In this document: positions 16,661 through 24,806 of the stretch, piece by piece
Layout: each line of letters begins with the position of its first letter
Position numbering within the stretch: position 1 is the stretch's first letter
From: Peribacillus sp044761665
GTDB taxonomy: Bacteria > Bacillota > Bacilli > Bacillales > DSM-1321
Direction of reading: 5' to 3'
NCBI RefSeq assembly: GCF_044761665.1
Contig: NZ_JBIWCW010000001.1
Coordinates: forward strand, 558,001 to 622,000
DNA: 64,000 nt
Translations under genes and position numbers: made by a program
Notes under the pieces: generated by a model
The model's input: only the letters and a program-made list of their open reading frames with translations
What the model was told of the DNA's origin: nothing
Databases searched by the model: none

Positions 16661-17044
16661 TTGAAGTTTATTACATTAGAAGACAACATTAGAAAAATGA
16701 AAACAGTATACAAAATGTCAGATGAAGTAATAGATAAGATTTTATATACGAACCACAACTTGTATCACACGCATCCAATAGAAATGAGTACCCTTTTAAC
16801 AGCGATTGATTATGATGAAGAACAAAGATTGTGCATGATTATAGAAGGATTGCATAGAGACATAGGCTTAAGTTATGAGACGATAGCTGCATATTGTGAA
16901 ATACCTACGGAAAAATTGGAAGAATTCTTGAGAAATCAAGAATCCTTGCCCGACAAGCAAAAATTTATAATAGCTGTGAGAATAATGTTTCTGCATCATG
17001 TTTTAAAGGAAAAATATCAGACTGAGGGCACTGTCGATGAGTAA
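16661..17044 (+). CDS. Hypothetical protein with HTH-like region
   Basis: 127 residues from a TTG start at 16661, chosen because GGAGG (16648-16652) lies 8 nt upstream; the frame can open at TTG 16646 but that would include the SD. Not recognised. The segment LHRDIGLSYETIAAYCEIPTEKLEEFL at about 70-97 looks like a sigma-70 region 4/HTH-type helix pair, and the rest is helical. It precedes the DUF2785 gene by about 105 bp in the same direction. Confidence 0.6.
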   Translation: MKFITLEDNIRKMKTVYKMSDEVIDKILYTNHNLYHTHPIEMSTLLTAIDYDEEQRLCMIIEGLHRDIGLSYETIAAYCEIPTEKLEEFLRNQESLPDKQKFIIAVRIMFLHHVLKEKYQTEGTVDE

Positions 17045-17149
17045 CCATTCTCCATTTATTTACGCATCAAAGCACCAAATCTACCTGTCCACCGGATGAT
17101 ACAAAATAGAACCATCGCAAAAACATTTGATGAGAGAGGAGAAAATACA

Positions 17150-17998
17150 ATGAGTTTACAATCCACTATATTTCCGATGAGTGCAGATACTTTACAAACG
17201 GTTTTACAAGAAATGAAAATGGGCATCAGACCTTGGGATGAAGAATCGAAATATATAATAGTCAAATCCATGATCAAACATATTGGTACCACTAATGATG
17301 AACTGAGAGACCATTTGATATATGGCACTTTTTATTGGTTAATCGAGAATGATTACCTTGAGCATGCGTTGTTAGTTGACCTCCTAGATACTTGTTTAAA
17401 CGACTTATTGTTTCTAGGAATCGGTGAAAAAGGAACGGATAGTGTTTTTACTAGAGCTTTTACCACGCTTTTAATGGCTCTTATCTTATACAAGGATAAC
17501 AAAGATGATTTTTTAACAAAAAGCAAGGTGATGGAAATAAAAGAAAAGTTAATACTTTATATCAATCTTGAACAGGATTTAAGGGGATATGTCTCAGAAA
17601 AAGGATGGGCACATAGTGTTGCACATGTAGCTGACACCTTTAATGAACTGATTGAAAGTCCGAAAGTCGATCAAGAGTCTTATCCGGACATTCTCCATGC
17701 CCTTTGGTCAAAAGTATTCATTTCTGATAGTGTCTATGTCCACGGTGAAGATGAAAGACTCATAGTCCCTATTAAAGAAATGTTAGAAAGAGGATTGGAT
17801 CAAAAGGAAATAATCGCTTTGATACAACACATACCTGTCGAATTAAACATTCAAAAAGATCAACTGGATCCAGAAGAGTATTGGTTCTTAGTATTCAACT
17901 GCAAGACATTCTTAAAAAGTCTTCATATAAAAATCAATGGAATACCTCAATTTGTATCCCTTCAAAAAAGGATTGAGGCATGCCTCACAGCAATGTAG
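17150..17998 (+). CDS. DUF2785 family protein
   Basis: 282 residues from ATG 17150 (RBS AGAGGAGA); the longer frame from 17096 has no SD. All-helical, with the family hallmark GYVSEKGWAHSVAHVADTFNEL at about 160-181 and an N-terminal DDELxxxLIY-like segment. Members of this family are predicted alpha-alpha superhelical cytoplasmic proteins without established function. The role here is unknown. Confidence 0.7.
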   Translation: MSLQSTIFPMSADTLQTVLQEMKMGIRPWDEESKYIIVKSMIKHIGTTNDELRDHLIYGTFYWLIENDYLEHALLVDLLDTCLNDLLFLGIGEKGTDSVFTRAFTTLLMALILYKDNKDDFLTKSKVMEIKEKLILYINLEQDLRGYVSEKGWAHSVAHVADTFNELIESPKVDQESYPDILHALWSKVFISDSVYVHGEDERLIVPIKEMLERGLDQKEIIALIQHIPVELNIQKDQLDPEEYWFLVFNCKTFLKSLHIKINGIPQFVSLQKRIEACLTAM

Positions 17999-18063
17999 AG
18001 CTATATGTATTCTTGAATGTTTTTTTGCTCTAAGGTCATCATAAGCTAACTTCCCAAAGCGAC

Positions 18064-18822
18064 CTACAGCTTAATTGGATGATGCAAAAAGTAATCACGG
18101 ATCATTTCTTGCATCTGTTCTTTATTCTCCGCGAATTGTCGGTGCCTGTGTCCATTGCCTCCTGAAGGATGCGGGAACCCTAGTAGCAGATTGTCGGCAT
18201 CAAGGTAATTCTGTTCCGCCAAGTAGGTGAGGACCTTGGAGACGTTGACGCCCAGTGGAATGATGAGCGGCTGATCCATGTTGCTGATTTCGGTCGCAAA
18301 CCCTTCCATGATATGTTTCCGTAGGAGATCCGTCTTTAAGATATCCGGCGTCGTCCCGCTATAGTTTTTTCCCTTATAAAACACCGGATAGTTCAGAACG
18401 GAGCCGGTATGGACCAAGGAATTGGCGTCGTCGAATAGCTCGATCGTGGAGGACAAACCTAGGTATTCGTGTAAACCTAGCTCGTCTAGCATCTTGACCA
18501 GGTTTTTCCGCATCGGCCCTTCAAAGCTGGACCGTTTCTTCACTTCATGCAGAATTTCTTCCTCGTTTAGTCGATCCTTCGTTTCGATGACGGTCGAAAA
18601 GGACTTCTTCATTTGATGTAATCCTGGTGTGATCCCGACGATCACGACTTTGGCGCGTTCATTCACATATTCAAAAGGTGCATAATAGATTTCGATTTTT
18701 TTCTTATCATCCCGATCAAGCAGGAAGTGCTTGTTTCTGATCATGTCCACAGTATATGAAGCCGGCAAGGCATATAGGAGATCCTTGTATTGCCGGAATT
18801 TCGAAAATCGTACGATACCCAT
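18064..18822 (-). CDS. Uracil-DNA-glycosylase-like protein
   Basis: About 252 residues from ATG 18822 (MGIVRFSKFRQ), 10 nt after AAGGAGG; upstream in-frame ATGs at 18831 and 18909 are less well placed. The segments VVIVGITPGLHQM (position of UDG motif A, GxxPG) and LLLGFPHPSGGNGHRHRQF (position of motif B, HPSG) indicate the UDG-superfamily fold. A catalytic Asp/Asn cannot be assigned with confidence, so this could be a glycosylase or a non-catalytic relative. It lies downstream of a lipoprotein gene and is probably independent. Confidence 0.6.
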   Translation of the reverse strand: MGIVRFSKFRQYKDLLYALPASYTVDMIRNKHFLLDRDDKKKIEIYYAPFEYVNERAKVVIVGITPGLHQMKKSFSTVIETKDRLNEEEILHEVKKRSSFEGPMRKNLVKMLDELGLHEYLGLSSTIELFDDANSLVHTGSVLNYPVFYKGKNYSGTTPDILKTDLLRKHIMEGFATEISNMDQPLIIPLGVNVSKVLTYLAEQNYLDADNLLLGFPHPSGGNGHRHRQFAENKEQMQEMIRDYFLHHPIKL

Positions 18823-18886
18823 GAATGTCATCCCTCCTTCTTGTAGTTGGTTGCCGCTAGAGTATTGATGTTCATGAATTAGGCTA

Positions 18887-19630
18887 TCATCGAATATTTC
18901 CATATTCATCGCAACTAAATTCGACAGTGAAGGCTTTCTTTGTCGCTATCCGATTAAGAGTATACACCCCTTCAATAAGAAGGCTATATGTACGGCCATT
19001 ATCCATCAGTTTGGCCTCAGAAAATGTTTGCTTCCATACTCCATTAGAGGAACTGGCTATGTGTGAAGTAATCTGGTCTACCTTTGAAAATACTTGGCCT
19101 TTGCGGTATTCACTGAATTGCGTATCAAATTCACCCGAAACCTCGACTGAAAAGATCTTATCACTAACATAAAGATACGCTGTTTTCTTCTTTTCTCCAT
19201 TCGAACCTATAACGACTTCAGACATAGGTGAGGATAGATTGCTTAATGCCTCACGTTCACTTGCCAAGAAGGAATCGATATGTTCCTGAATTCTCTGTTC
19301 ATATTCTTCCGGCTCAGCCCAATCTTCCGGTTCAAACTCCTCAATCGAAGGTACGCCTAGATTAATCCCTATTTTTGTATCGTTCGCCTGATTCACAATT
19401 TCCTCATACTGCTTGTGATACTCTTTCTTTTGTTCCTGCGTTAATTGCAGAGGACTTTTTGTTTCAACCACAGCATTAGTAGGCACAGGCACACTTTCTT
19501 TAGTTTGTTCATTAGCTAACACTTTAGACACTTCATCACTCTTTGTTTGAGCTCTCGTCTCCTCATTTGCACTACACCCTGCTAACACGACGGTTCCAAG
19601 TAAAACGCCTATGTATAAAGCCTGTTTCAT
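18887..19630 (-). CDS. Lipoprotein of unknown function
   Basis: 247 residues. A type II signal peptide with lipobox VLAGC (Cys19) anchors it to the membrane. A low-complexity linker rich in E, T and V spans 20-65. The mature domain has a helical region (QKKEYHKQYEEIVNQAND) and a C-terminal beta-rich half (YLYVSDKIFSVEVSGEF). No family recognised. It sits upstream of the UDG-like gene, 64 bp apart. Confidence 0.7.
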   Translation of the reverse strand: MKQALYIGVLLGTVVLAGCSANEETRAQTKSDEVSKVLANEQTKESVPVPTNAVVETKSPLQLTQEQKKEYHKQYEEIVNQANDTKIGINLGVPSIEEFEPEDWAEPEEYEQRIQEHIDSFLASEREALSNLSSPMSEVVIGSNGEKKKTAYLYVSDKIFSVEVSGEFDTQFSEYRKGQVFSKVDQITSHIASSSNGVWKQTFSEAKLMDNGRTYSLLIEGVYTLNRIATKKAFTVEFSCDEYGNIR

Positions 19631-19822
19631 ATTGCCTCACCCCATATCTTTTGTCTTTAATAGATGCTCCAATTGTAAACTTTTGTAAAAATAATTAGAA
19701 TAGATAATTTTTATATAATGAAATTCACAAGTCTCTTGCCGTCTGGATAGGAAATAGGCAGGATTTAAAGGATAGGACAAAGAACTTAATCATTACAAAG
19801 GTTTTTAAAGGAGGAATTGTAG

Positions 19823-20341
19823 ATGGACGAGAGATATCCCATTGGTCATTTTGAATTGGATGGGGAGATGACTCCTAGTCTGATTGAGAGTTGGATATAT
19901 GAGATTGAAGCGTTACCTAGATTATTACGGGAAGCTGTTCAAGACTTGGATGATGAACAACTTGATACGGCTTACCGTGTCGGAGGATGGACGGTTCGAC
20001 AAGTGGTGCACCACATTGCGGATAGCCACATGAATGCCTATATCCGTTTTAGGCTGGCTCTTACGGAACACCAGCCAGTAATCAAGCCATATGAAGAAGC
20101 GAAATGGGCTGAACTTCCGGATTACACATTACCAGTTGATATTTCTTTATCGCTGCTAGGGACATTGCACCGACGTTGGAGCACACTTTTACATAGCCTA
20201 AGTCCTTCTGATATGAAAAAGACATTTATCCATCCGGATTCGGGCGAAGTTTCAGTCGGTGAAAATATAGGCATCTACGCTTGGCATGGTCGACACCATC
20301 TTGCCCATATTACTACTTTACGTGATCGTAAGGACTGGTAA
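19823..20341 (+). CDS. bstA: Bacillithiol transferase BstA (YfiT/DinB family)
   Basis: 172 residues, the family length. The N-terminal RYPIGHFELDGEMTPSLIESWIYEIEALP and the metal ligands in VVHHIADSHMNAYIRFRLAL and WHGRHHLAHITTL match YfiT/BstA, the DinB-fold metal-dependent S-transferase that conjugates bacillithiol to electrophiles in Firmicutes. RBS AAAGGAGG precedes ATG 19823, and a TATAAT lies at about 19715. A small membrane-protein gene follows 43 bp downstream. Bacillithiol use fits the inferred host. Confidence 0.88.
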   Translation: MDERYPIGHFELDGEMTPSLIESWIYEIEALPRLLREAVQDLDDEQLDTAYRVGGWTVRQVVHHIADSHMNAYIRFRLALTEHQPVIKPYEEAKWAELPDYTLPVDISLSLLGTLHRRWSTLLHSLSPSDMKKTFIHPDSGEVSVGENIGIYAWHGRHHLAHITTLRDRKDW

Positions 20342-20384
20342 AGGATCATAACCATTTAGCAAGAAACGGCTGGAGGTCATTGAC

Positions 20385-20573
20385 ATGATCAAAAGGATAC
20401 GAGTGATTATTGGATTAATAAGTTGCCTTGTTATATGTATTTGGGGAGGCTATCGTTTGATAACTGGCTATCCCCAATCTAGTTCTTTATTTATTCCTCT
20501 ATTATTTATCGTTGGTGGCTTTATCGGGTTTATTAGTAACATGATAGAACTAAAAAAAAATAATGTTTCCTGA
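20385..20573 (+). CDS. Small two-TM membrane protein
   Basis: 62 residues with two hydrophobic segments (7-27 and 36-53) and a Lys/Asn-rich cytoplasmic tail. RBS GGAGGT lies 8 nt before ATG. It is probably co-transcribed with bstA and followed by a strong terminator. Function unknown. Confidence 0.6.
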   Translation: MIKRIRVIIGLISCLVICIWGGYRLITGYPQSSSLFIPLLFIVGGFIGFISNMIELKKNNVS

Positions 20574-20616
20574 CTAACAGACGCATTCTTTGTTTAAAGC
20601 TCGTTAGTGGGAAGTA

Positions 20617-20642
20617 AAAAAACGCCAAGTGGCGTTTTTTTG
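20617..20642. terminator. Bidirectional terminator
   Basis: aaaaaacgcc-aagt-ggcgtttttt: GC core with A/T tracts on both sides, between bstA/small membrane gene and the convergent sugar permease gene. Confidence 0.85.
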
Positions 20643-20682
20643 TAAAACAGATTTCACCTGTTTCTTCCTATTAAATGGACTA

Positions 20683-21852
20683 TTATTTTTTGTTTGAAAT
20701 ATCCAGCCATACAGCAAATATCAAAATCAACCCTTTAACGATGTATTGCCAAAACGTCTCGATATTCATCATGCTCATTCCATTATCAATGCTGGCCATG
20801 ATAAGTGCACCAATAATCGCACCCACGATTTTTCCTTTTCCACCCATTAAACTGGTTCCACCGATGACACAGGCGGCGATTACATCTAATTCAAGCATGT
20901 TACCTGCACTCACTGTTGCCGCATTTAACCTGCTTGTTAAAAGCACGCCAGCCAACCCCACAAGTGCCCCCATTAAGATAAAGACGTACAAGACATTACG
21001 TTTAATGTTAATCCCTGAAAGTGCTGCTGCCTCAACGTTCCCACCGATCGCATATACATATCGTCCAAAAGACGTCTTCAGGGATACGAAAAGAAATAAT
21101 CCGGCAAATGAAACAGCAATTAACATTGCAATCGGGATTCCTAAATAACGATTCAGCATATATGTAATGAATAGAGTGAAGAAGGAATAGACGGTCATTT
21201 TTCCATAGTCAACTAGAGTAGAAGGAACAGATAAGCCCATGCTTTGGCGTTTCGCTCTCGTTCGTGCTGTTAACACAAAAAGGAGGACAATGCCGATTGC
21301 CGCAATCAAATACCCCCAAATATATGGTATGTAGCTGTTACCAATGTGTTTAAAGCTATCATTCAACGGGGCAACTGTCTGACCTTCACTAATTCCGATC
21401 AGAATTCCACGGAAAATCAACATACCGCCCAGTGTGACAATAAAAGCTGGTACATTACGATAGGCGACCCACCAGCCTTGCCATAAGCCTGCAATGGCCC
21501 CAACTACAATGGCAGCAAGGACGACAACACCTGTACTCATCCCAAACCAAACTTGGAGAATGGCTGCGATACCACCCGTTAAACCAACTAGAGATCCAAT
21601 GGATAAATCAATATGGCCGGAGACGATAACAAGCGTCATGCCAATCGCAAGGACGGCAACAACAGACATCTGCGTGAACAAATTGGATAAATTACGCGAA
21701 GATAAAAATTCGCCATTTGTAAAAAAACCGAAAATGACGGCGATTAAAATGAGTGCAATGATTAATGTATACGCTTGAAAATCCAGTTTAAAGCTCAATT
21801 TTTTGCTTTCTTTTGGCACTACATTGCTATTAGTCGGCAATGGACTGTTCAC
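20683..21852 (-). CDS. xylH: Xylose-type ABC transporter permease
   Basis: About 389 residues from GTG 21852, 8 nt after GGGAGG; the open frame to 21921 lies inside the upstream ATPase gene. About ten hydrophobic segments. The motifs GMTLVIVSGHIDLSIGSLVGL, NVPAFIVTLGGMLIFRG and ELDVIAACVIGGTSLMGGKG are diagnostic of CUT2 (ribose/xylose/galactose) permeases, and the insertion between TM segments plus the overall length fit XylH. Third gene of the xylFGH-type operon, overlapping the ATPase gene by 23 nt. Confidence 0.85.
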   Translation of the reverse strand: MNSPLPTNSNVVPKESKKLSFKLDFQAYTLIIALILIAVIFGFFTNGEFLSSRNLSNLFTQMSVVAVLAIGMTLVIVSGHIDLSIGSLVGLTGGIAAILQVWFGMSTGVVVLAAIVVGAIAGLWQGWWVAYRNVPAFIVTLGGMLIFRGILIGISEGQTVAPLNDSFKHIGNSYIPYIWGYLIAAIGIVLLFVLTARTRAKRQSMGLSVPSTLVDYGKMTVYSFFTLFITYMLNRYLGIPIAMLIAVSFAGLFLFVSLKTSFGRYVYAIGGNVEAAALSGINIKRNVLYVFILMGALVGLAGVLLTSRLNAATVSAGNMLELDVIAACVIGGTSLMGGKGKIVGAIIGALIMASIDNGMSMMNIETFWQYIVKGLILIFAVWLDISNKK

Positions 21853-23368
21853 TAAACTTCCCTCCCGTGGCACATGCCATGATTTTTTCCTGTGTCGCTT
21901 CTTTTCTTGTGAATTCACCACTGATTCTTCCTTCTGTCATGACTAATACTCGATCCGACATCCCAAGAATCTCTGGTAATTCAGATGATATAAGGACAAT
22001 GCCTACTCCTTGGTCTGCGAGCTCATTAATAATTTTATAGATTTCATATTTGGCGCCTACGTCAATTCCTCTTGTCGGTTCATCTAAAATAAGGATTTTG
22101 GGATTATTCAATATCCACTTACTGAGGACAACCTTTTGCTGATTCCCACCGCTCAACTGACCGACCTTAGTTTCAAGGTTAGGGGCCTTTAATTTCATTT
22201 TTCTTGTGATTTCATCCGCACGCTTCACCTCAAGAGCATCATCAATGATATTGAATTTCATGACTTTGTTTAATGCAACAAGTGTCGTGTTCTTCGCAAT
22301 GTCCATCCCTAGGATAAGGCCGTACCTTTTTCGATCTTCCGAAACATAAGCTAAGCCTTCTTTAATGGCATCGGCCGGCTTTTGAATAGTGACTTCTTTT
22401 CCATCAATCATCACTTTTCCTTGCTTCTTCTCATTAGTTCCTCCAAAAAGGCCAGTGAATAGCTCGCTTCTTCCGGCACCCATCAATCCAGAAAAGCCAA
22501 GAATTTCTCCTTTTTTCAATCGGAATGACACATCTTTGATGACTGCTTTCCCAGTATGCGCTTCAAAGGAAGAATAGTTCTCCACTTCCAAGACTGGTTC
22601 TCCTATTGGTCGAGTTTTGTAGGGGAAAAGCTCCGTTAGTTCCCTTCCCACCATTTTGGTTACTATTTTGTCCTCTGACATATCAATAATGGAATCGGTG
22701 CTGATTGTTTTGCCATCACGCAAGATTGTTACGGTATCAGCTAGTTTCATGACTTCTCCAAGTTTATGAGAGATATAAATACATGTAACACCCTTCGATT
22801 TCAAATCCTTTAATAGCCCTATTAAAATCTCCACATCACTTTCTGTTAAAGCAGCAGTCGGTTCATCTAGAATTAAAATATCCGTTTTATTGGTAAGAGC
22901 CTTCGCAATTTCGATTAATTGCTGTTTTCCTACCGTTAACTCCCCAACCTTTGTGTGCGGATCAATCGACAATCCAATGTGGGTAAGCCACTTCTGCGCT
23001 TGTGCATCAATCTTGTTCCAATTAATCACTTTTTGTCTCATCAGGTCATGACTAAGAAATAGATTCTCGGCAACCGTCATTTCATTTACAAGGGCAAGTT
23101 CTTGGTGAATAATGGATACACCGCTCTCTCTCGACTCCTTTATTGATTTAAAGGATACTTCTTTTCCATTAATCACAATCTGACCACTATACGTACCTGC
23201 CGGGTATACACCACTTAAAATTTTCATTAACGTTGATTTCCCAGCTCCGTTTTCACCACACAACGCATGAATTTCACCCTTACGCACGGAAAAAGTCACG
23301 TTATCTAACGCCTTTACACCTGGAAATACTTTTGTAATGCCTTCCATTTGAAGCGCGAAAGTACCCAT
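21830..23368 (-). CDS. xylG: Xylose-type ABC transporter ATPase (two NBDs)
   Basis: 512 residues from ATG 23368 (MGTFALQMEGITKVFPG), with AAGGAGG 12 nt upstream. Tandem ABC domains: the first with GENGAGKST and ILDEPTAALTES, the second with LSGGNQQKVVLSKW and ILDEPTRGIDVGAKYEIY, as in CUT2 ATPases such as XylG/RbsA/MglA. Length equals that of E. coli XylG. It energises sugar import through XylH with the XylF lipoprotein. It lies between xylF and xylH in one operon. Confidence 0.9.
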   Translation of the reverse strand: MGTFALQMEGITKVFPGVKALDNVTFSVRKGEIHALCGENGAGKSTLMKILSGVYPAGTYSGQIVINGKEVSFKSIKESRESGVSIIHQELALVNEMTVAENLFLSHDLMRQKVINWNKIDAQAQKWLTHIGLSIDPHTKVGELTVGKQQLIEIAKALTNKTDILILDEPTAALTESDVEILIGLLKDLKSKGVTCIYISHKLGEVMKLADTVTILRDGKTISTDSIIDMSEDKIVTKMVGRELTELFPYKTRPIGEPVLEVENYSSFEAHTGKAVIKDVSFRLKKGEILGFSGLMGAGRSELFTGLFGGTNEKKQGKVMIDGKEVTIQKPADAIKEGLAYVSEDRKRYGLILGMDIAKNTTLVALNKVMKFNIIDDALEVKRADEITRKMKLKAPNLETKVGQLSGGNQQKVVLSKWILNNPKILILDEPTRGIDVGAKYEIYKIINELADQGVGIVLISSELPEILGMSDRVLVMTEGRISGEFTRKEATQEKIMACATGGKFSEQSIAD

Positions 23369-23441
23369 GTCGATTGATAACCTCCTTAGTAAGAATAGGG
23401 GAAGACTCTGCTCCCCCACATTCCTTGTTACGCTTTCACTT

Positions 23442-24524
23442 TTACGGTTTTTTGGGACGCTCGCTCTCAGGAACATTTTTATAAACATCTTCGTATGAAT
23501 GGAAGCCGTCTTTCACAACTGTATCCATGATATTCTCTTGATCTACCATAATTGGATCAAGCTTAATGAACGGAACATCCATTTTCCCATTGTTAATGGA
23601 TCCTTCCGCTTCAACCTTCTCTCCATTTGCAAGTTTAACCGCTACTTCTGCACTCGTTGTCGCAATCGTTTTAATTGGCTTATAAACCGTCATGGATTGC
23701 GTACCTTCTGCAATACGCTGAACCCCAGTGACATCTGCATCTTGCCCCGAGATCACTACTTTTCCATCCAAGTTTTGTCCTGATAAGGCCTGAATAGCTC
23801 CACCAGCCGTGTTGTCGTTTGAAGCAACAACCGCATCAATTTTATTTTTATTAGCTGTAAGTGCATTCTCCATAATTTTCAGTGCTTCGTTTGCATCCCA
23901 GTTCTTAGCCCATTGATCTCCTACGACTTCAATGTCGCCTTTATCTACAAGAGGTTGGATAATATTCATCTGTCCCTCTCTAAACATCTTTGCATTGTTA
24001 TCCGTAGGTGAGCCACCCATTAGGAAGTACTTCCCTTTAGGCATTTTTTTCACTAAGTATTCTGCCTGCATCTCTCCAACGCGGATATTATCGAAGGAAA
24101 CATAGGCATCGATTTCTGAGTTATTGATTAAACGGTCATAGGCTAATACAGGAATATCTTCCGCTTTAGCTTGATCCACAACAGGTGTTAGGGAATCAGA
24201 ATTGATTGGAATGATAACCAGTGCATCAATTCCCTGTGAAAGCATATTCTGAATCTGCGACAATTGTTTCGCTTCGTCACCATCTGCTGATTGAACGACT
24301 ACTTCCGCACCTAGTTCTTCCGCCTTCTTCACAAATAAATCTCTATCATGCTGCCATCTTTCTAAAGATAAGTCTGAAACGGAAAGACCGATTTTAATCG
24401 CCTTATCCACTTTCTTCTCTTTGGTACCGCTTACATTTTTACCTGTATCCTGCCCACAGGCTGCCAGGATAAATACTAATAAAGATACCATTAAAACATT
24501 TAGTAACCCCTTACGTGTACCCAT
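23442..24524 (-). CDS. xylF: D-xylose-type sugar-binding lipoprotein
   Basis: 360 residues. Lipoprotein signal with LAAC (Cys23). The periplasmic-binding-protein type I fold shows IKIGLSVSDLSLERWQHDRDLFVKKAEELGA, VVVQSADGDEAKQLSQIQNM, VLAYDRLI and DAVVASNDNTAGGAIQALSG, patterns characteristic of XylF. First gene of the operon. Regulation by XylR is suggested by the operator at 24601-24629. No xylose isomerase or kinase gene is in the window, so the transporter stands apart from catabolic genes. Confidence 0.9.
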   Translation of the reverse strand: MGTRKGLLNVLMVSLLVFILAACGQDTGKNVSGTKEKKVDKAIKIGLSVSDLSLERWQHDRDLFVKKAEELGAEVVVQSADGDEAKQLSQIQNMLSQGIDALVIIPINSDSLTPVVDQAKAEDIPVLAYDRLINNSEIDAYVSFDNIRVGEMQAEYLVKKMPKGKYFLMGGSPTDNNAKMFREGQMNIIQPLVDKGDIEVVGDQWAKNWDANEALKIMENALTANKNKIDAVVASNDNTAGGAIQALSGQNLDGKVVISGQDADVTGVQRIAEGTQSMTVYKPIKTIATTSAEVAVKLANGEKVEAEGSINNGKMDVPFIKLDPIMVDQENIMDTVVKDGFHSYEDVYKNVPESERPKKP

Positions 24525-24583
24525 TTAGTTAACCTCCCTTTTTTATCTAAAAAAATACCCAAATATTCCAAATATTTCAATTG

Positions 24584-24629
24584 ATTATAGCATGGCGAAT
24601 TTAGTTTGTCTATCCGATGAACAAACTTA
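24584..24629 (-). promoter_or_regulatory. xylF promoter with XylR-like operator
   Basis: On the minus strand TAGACA (24607-24612) and TATAAT (24584-24589) are 17 nt apart. Overlapping the -35 is TTAGTTTGT-N11-ACAAACTTA (24601-24629), whose half sites match Bacillus XylR operators (TTAGTTTGT...ACAAACTAA) though the spacer is longer than usual. Confidence 0.75.
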
Positions 24630-24701
24630 TTTTGGTTAAATCCCCACTGTCTGATTCCCTTCTTCAAGAAAAATTTACACAGAATTGAATAAATAACAAA
24701 A

Positions 24702-24740
24702 GGCAGAAACGTTGATATGACAACATTTCTGCCTCTTTTT
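24702..24740. terminator. Bidirectional terminator between xylF promoter and collagen-like gene
   Basis: ggcagaaacgttg-atatga-caacatttctgcc followed by TCTTTTT on plus and TTTTG on minus. It terminates the collagen-like gene. It belongs to a family of similar hairpins (47625, 48575). Confidence 0.8.
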
Positions 24741-24806
24741 AAATATACACTAGAACTTACGGACTTTTAGACAGTTATTCCTTTACTCAACTTACTCTTC
24801 ACTTCA

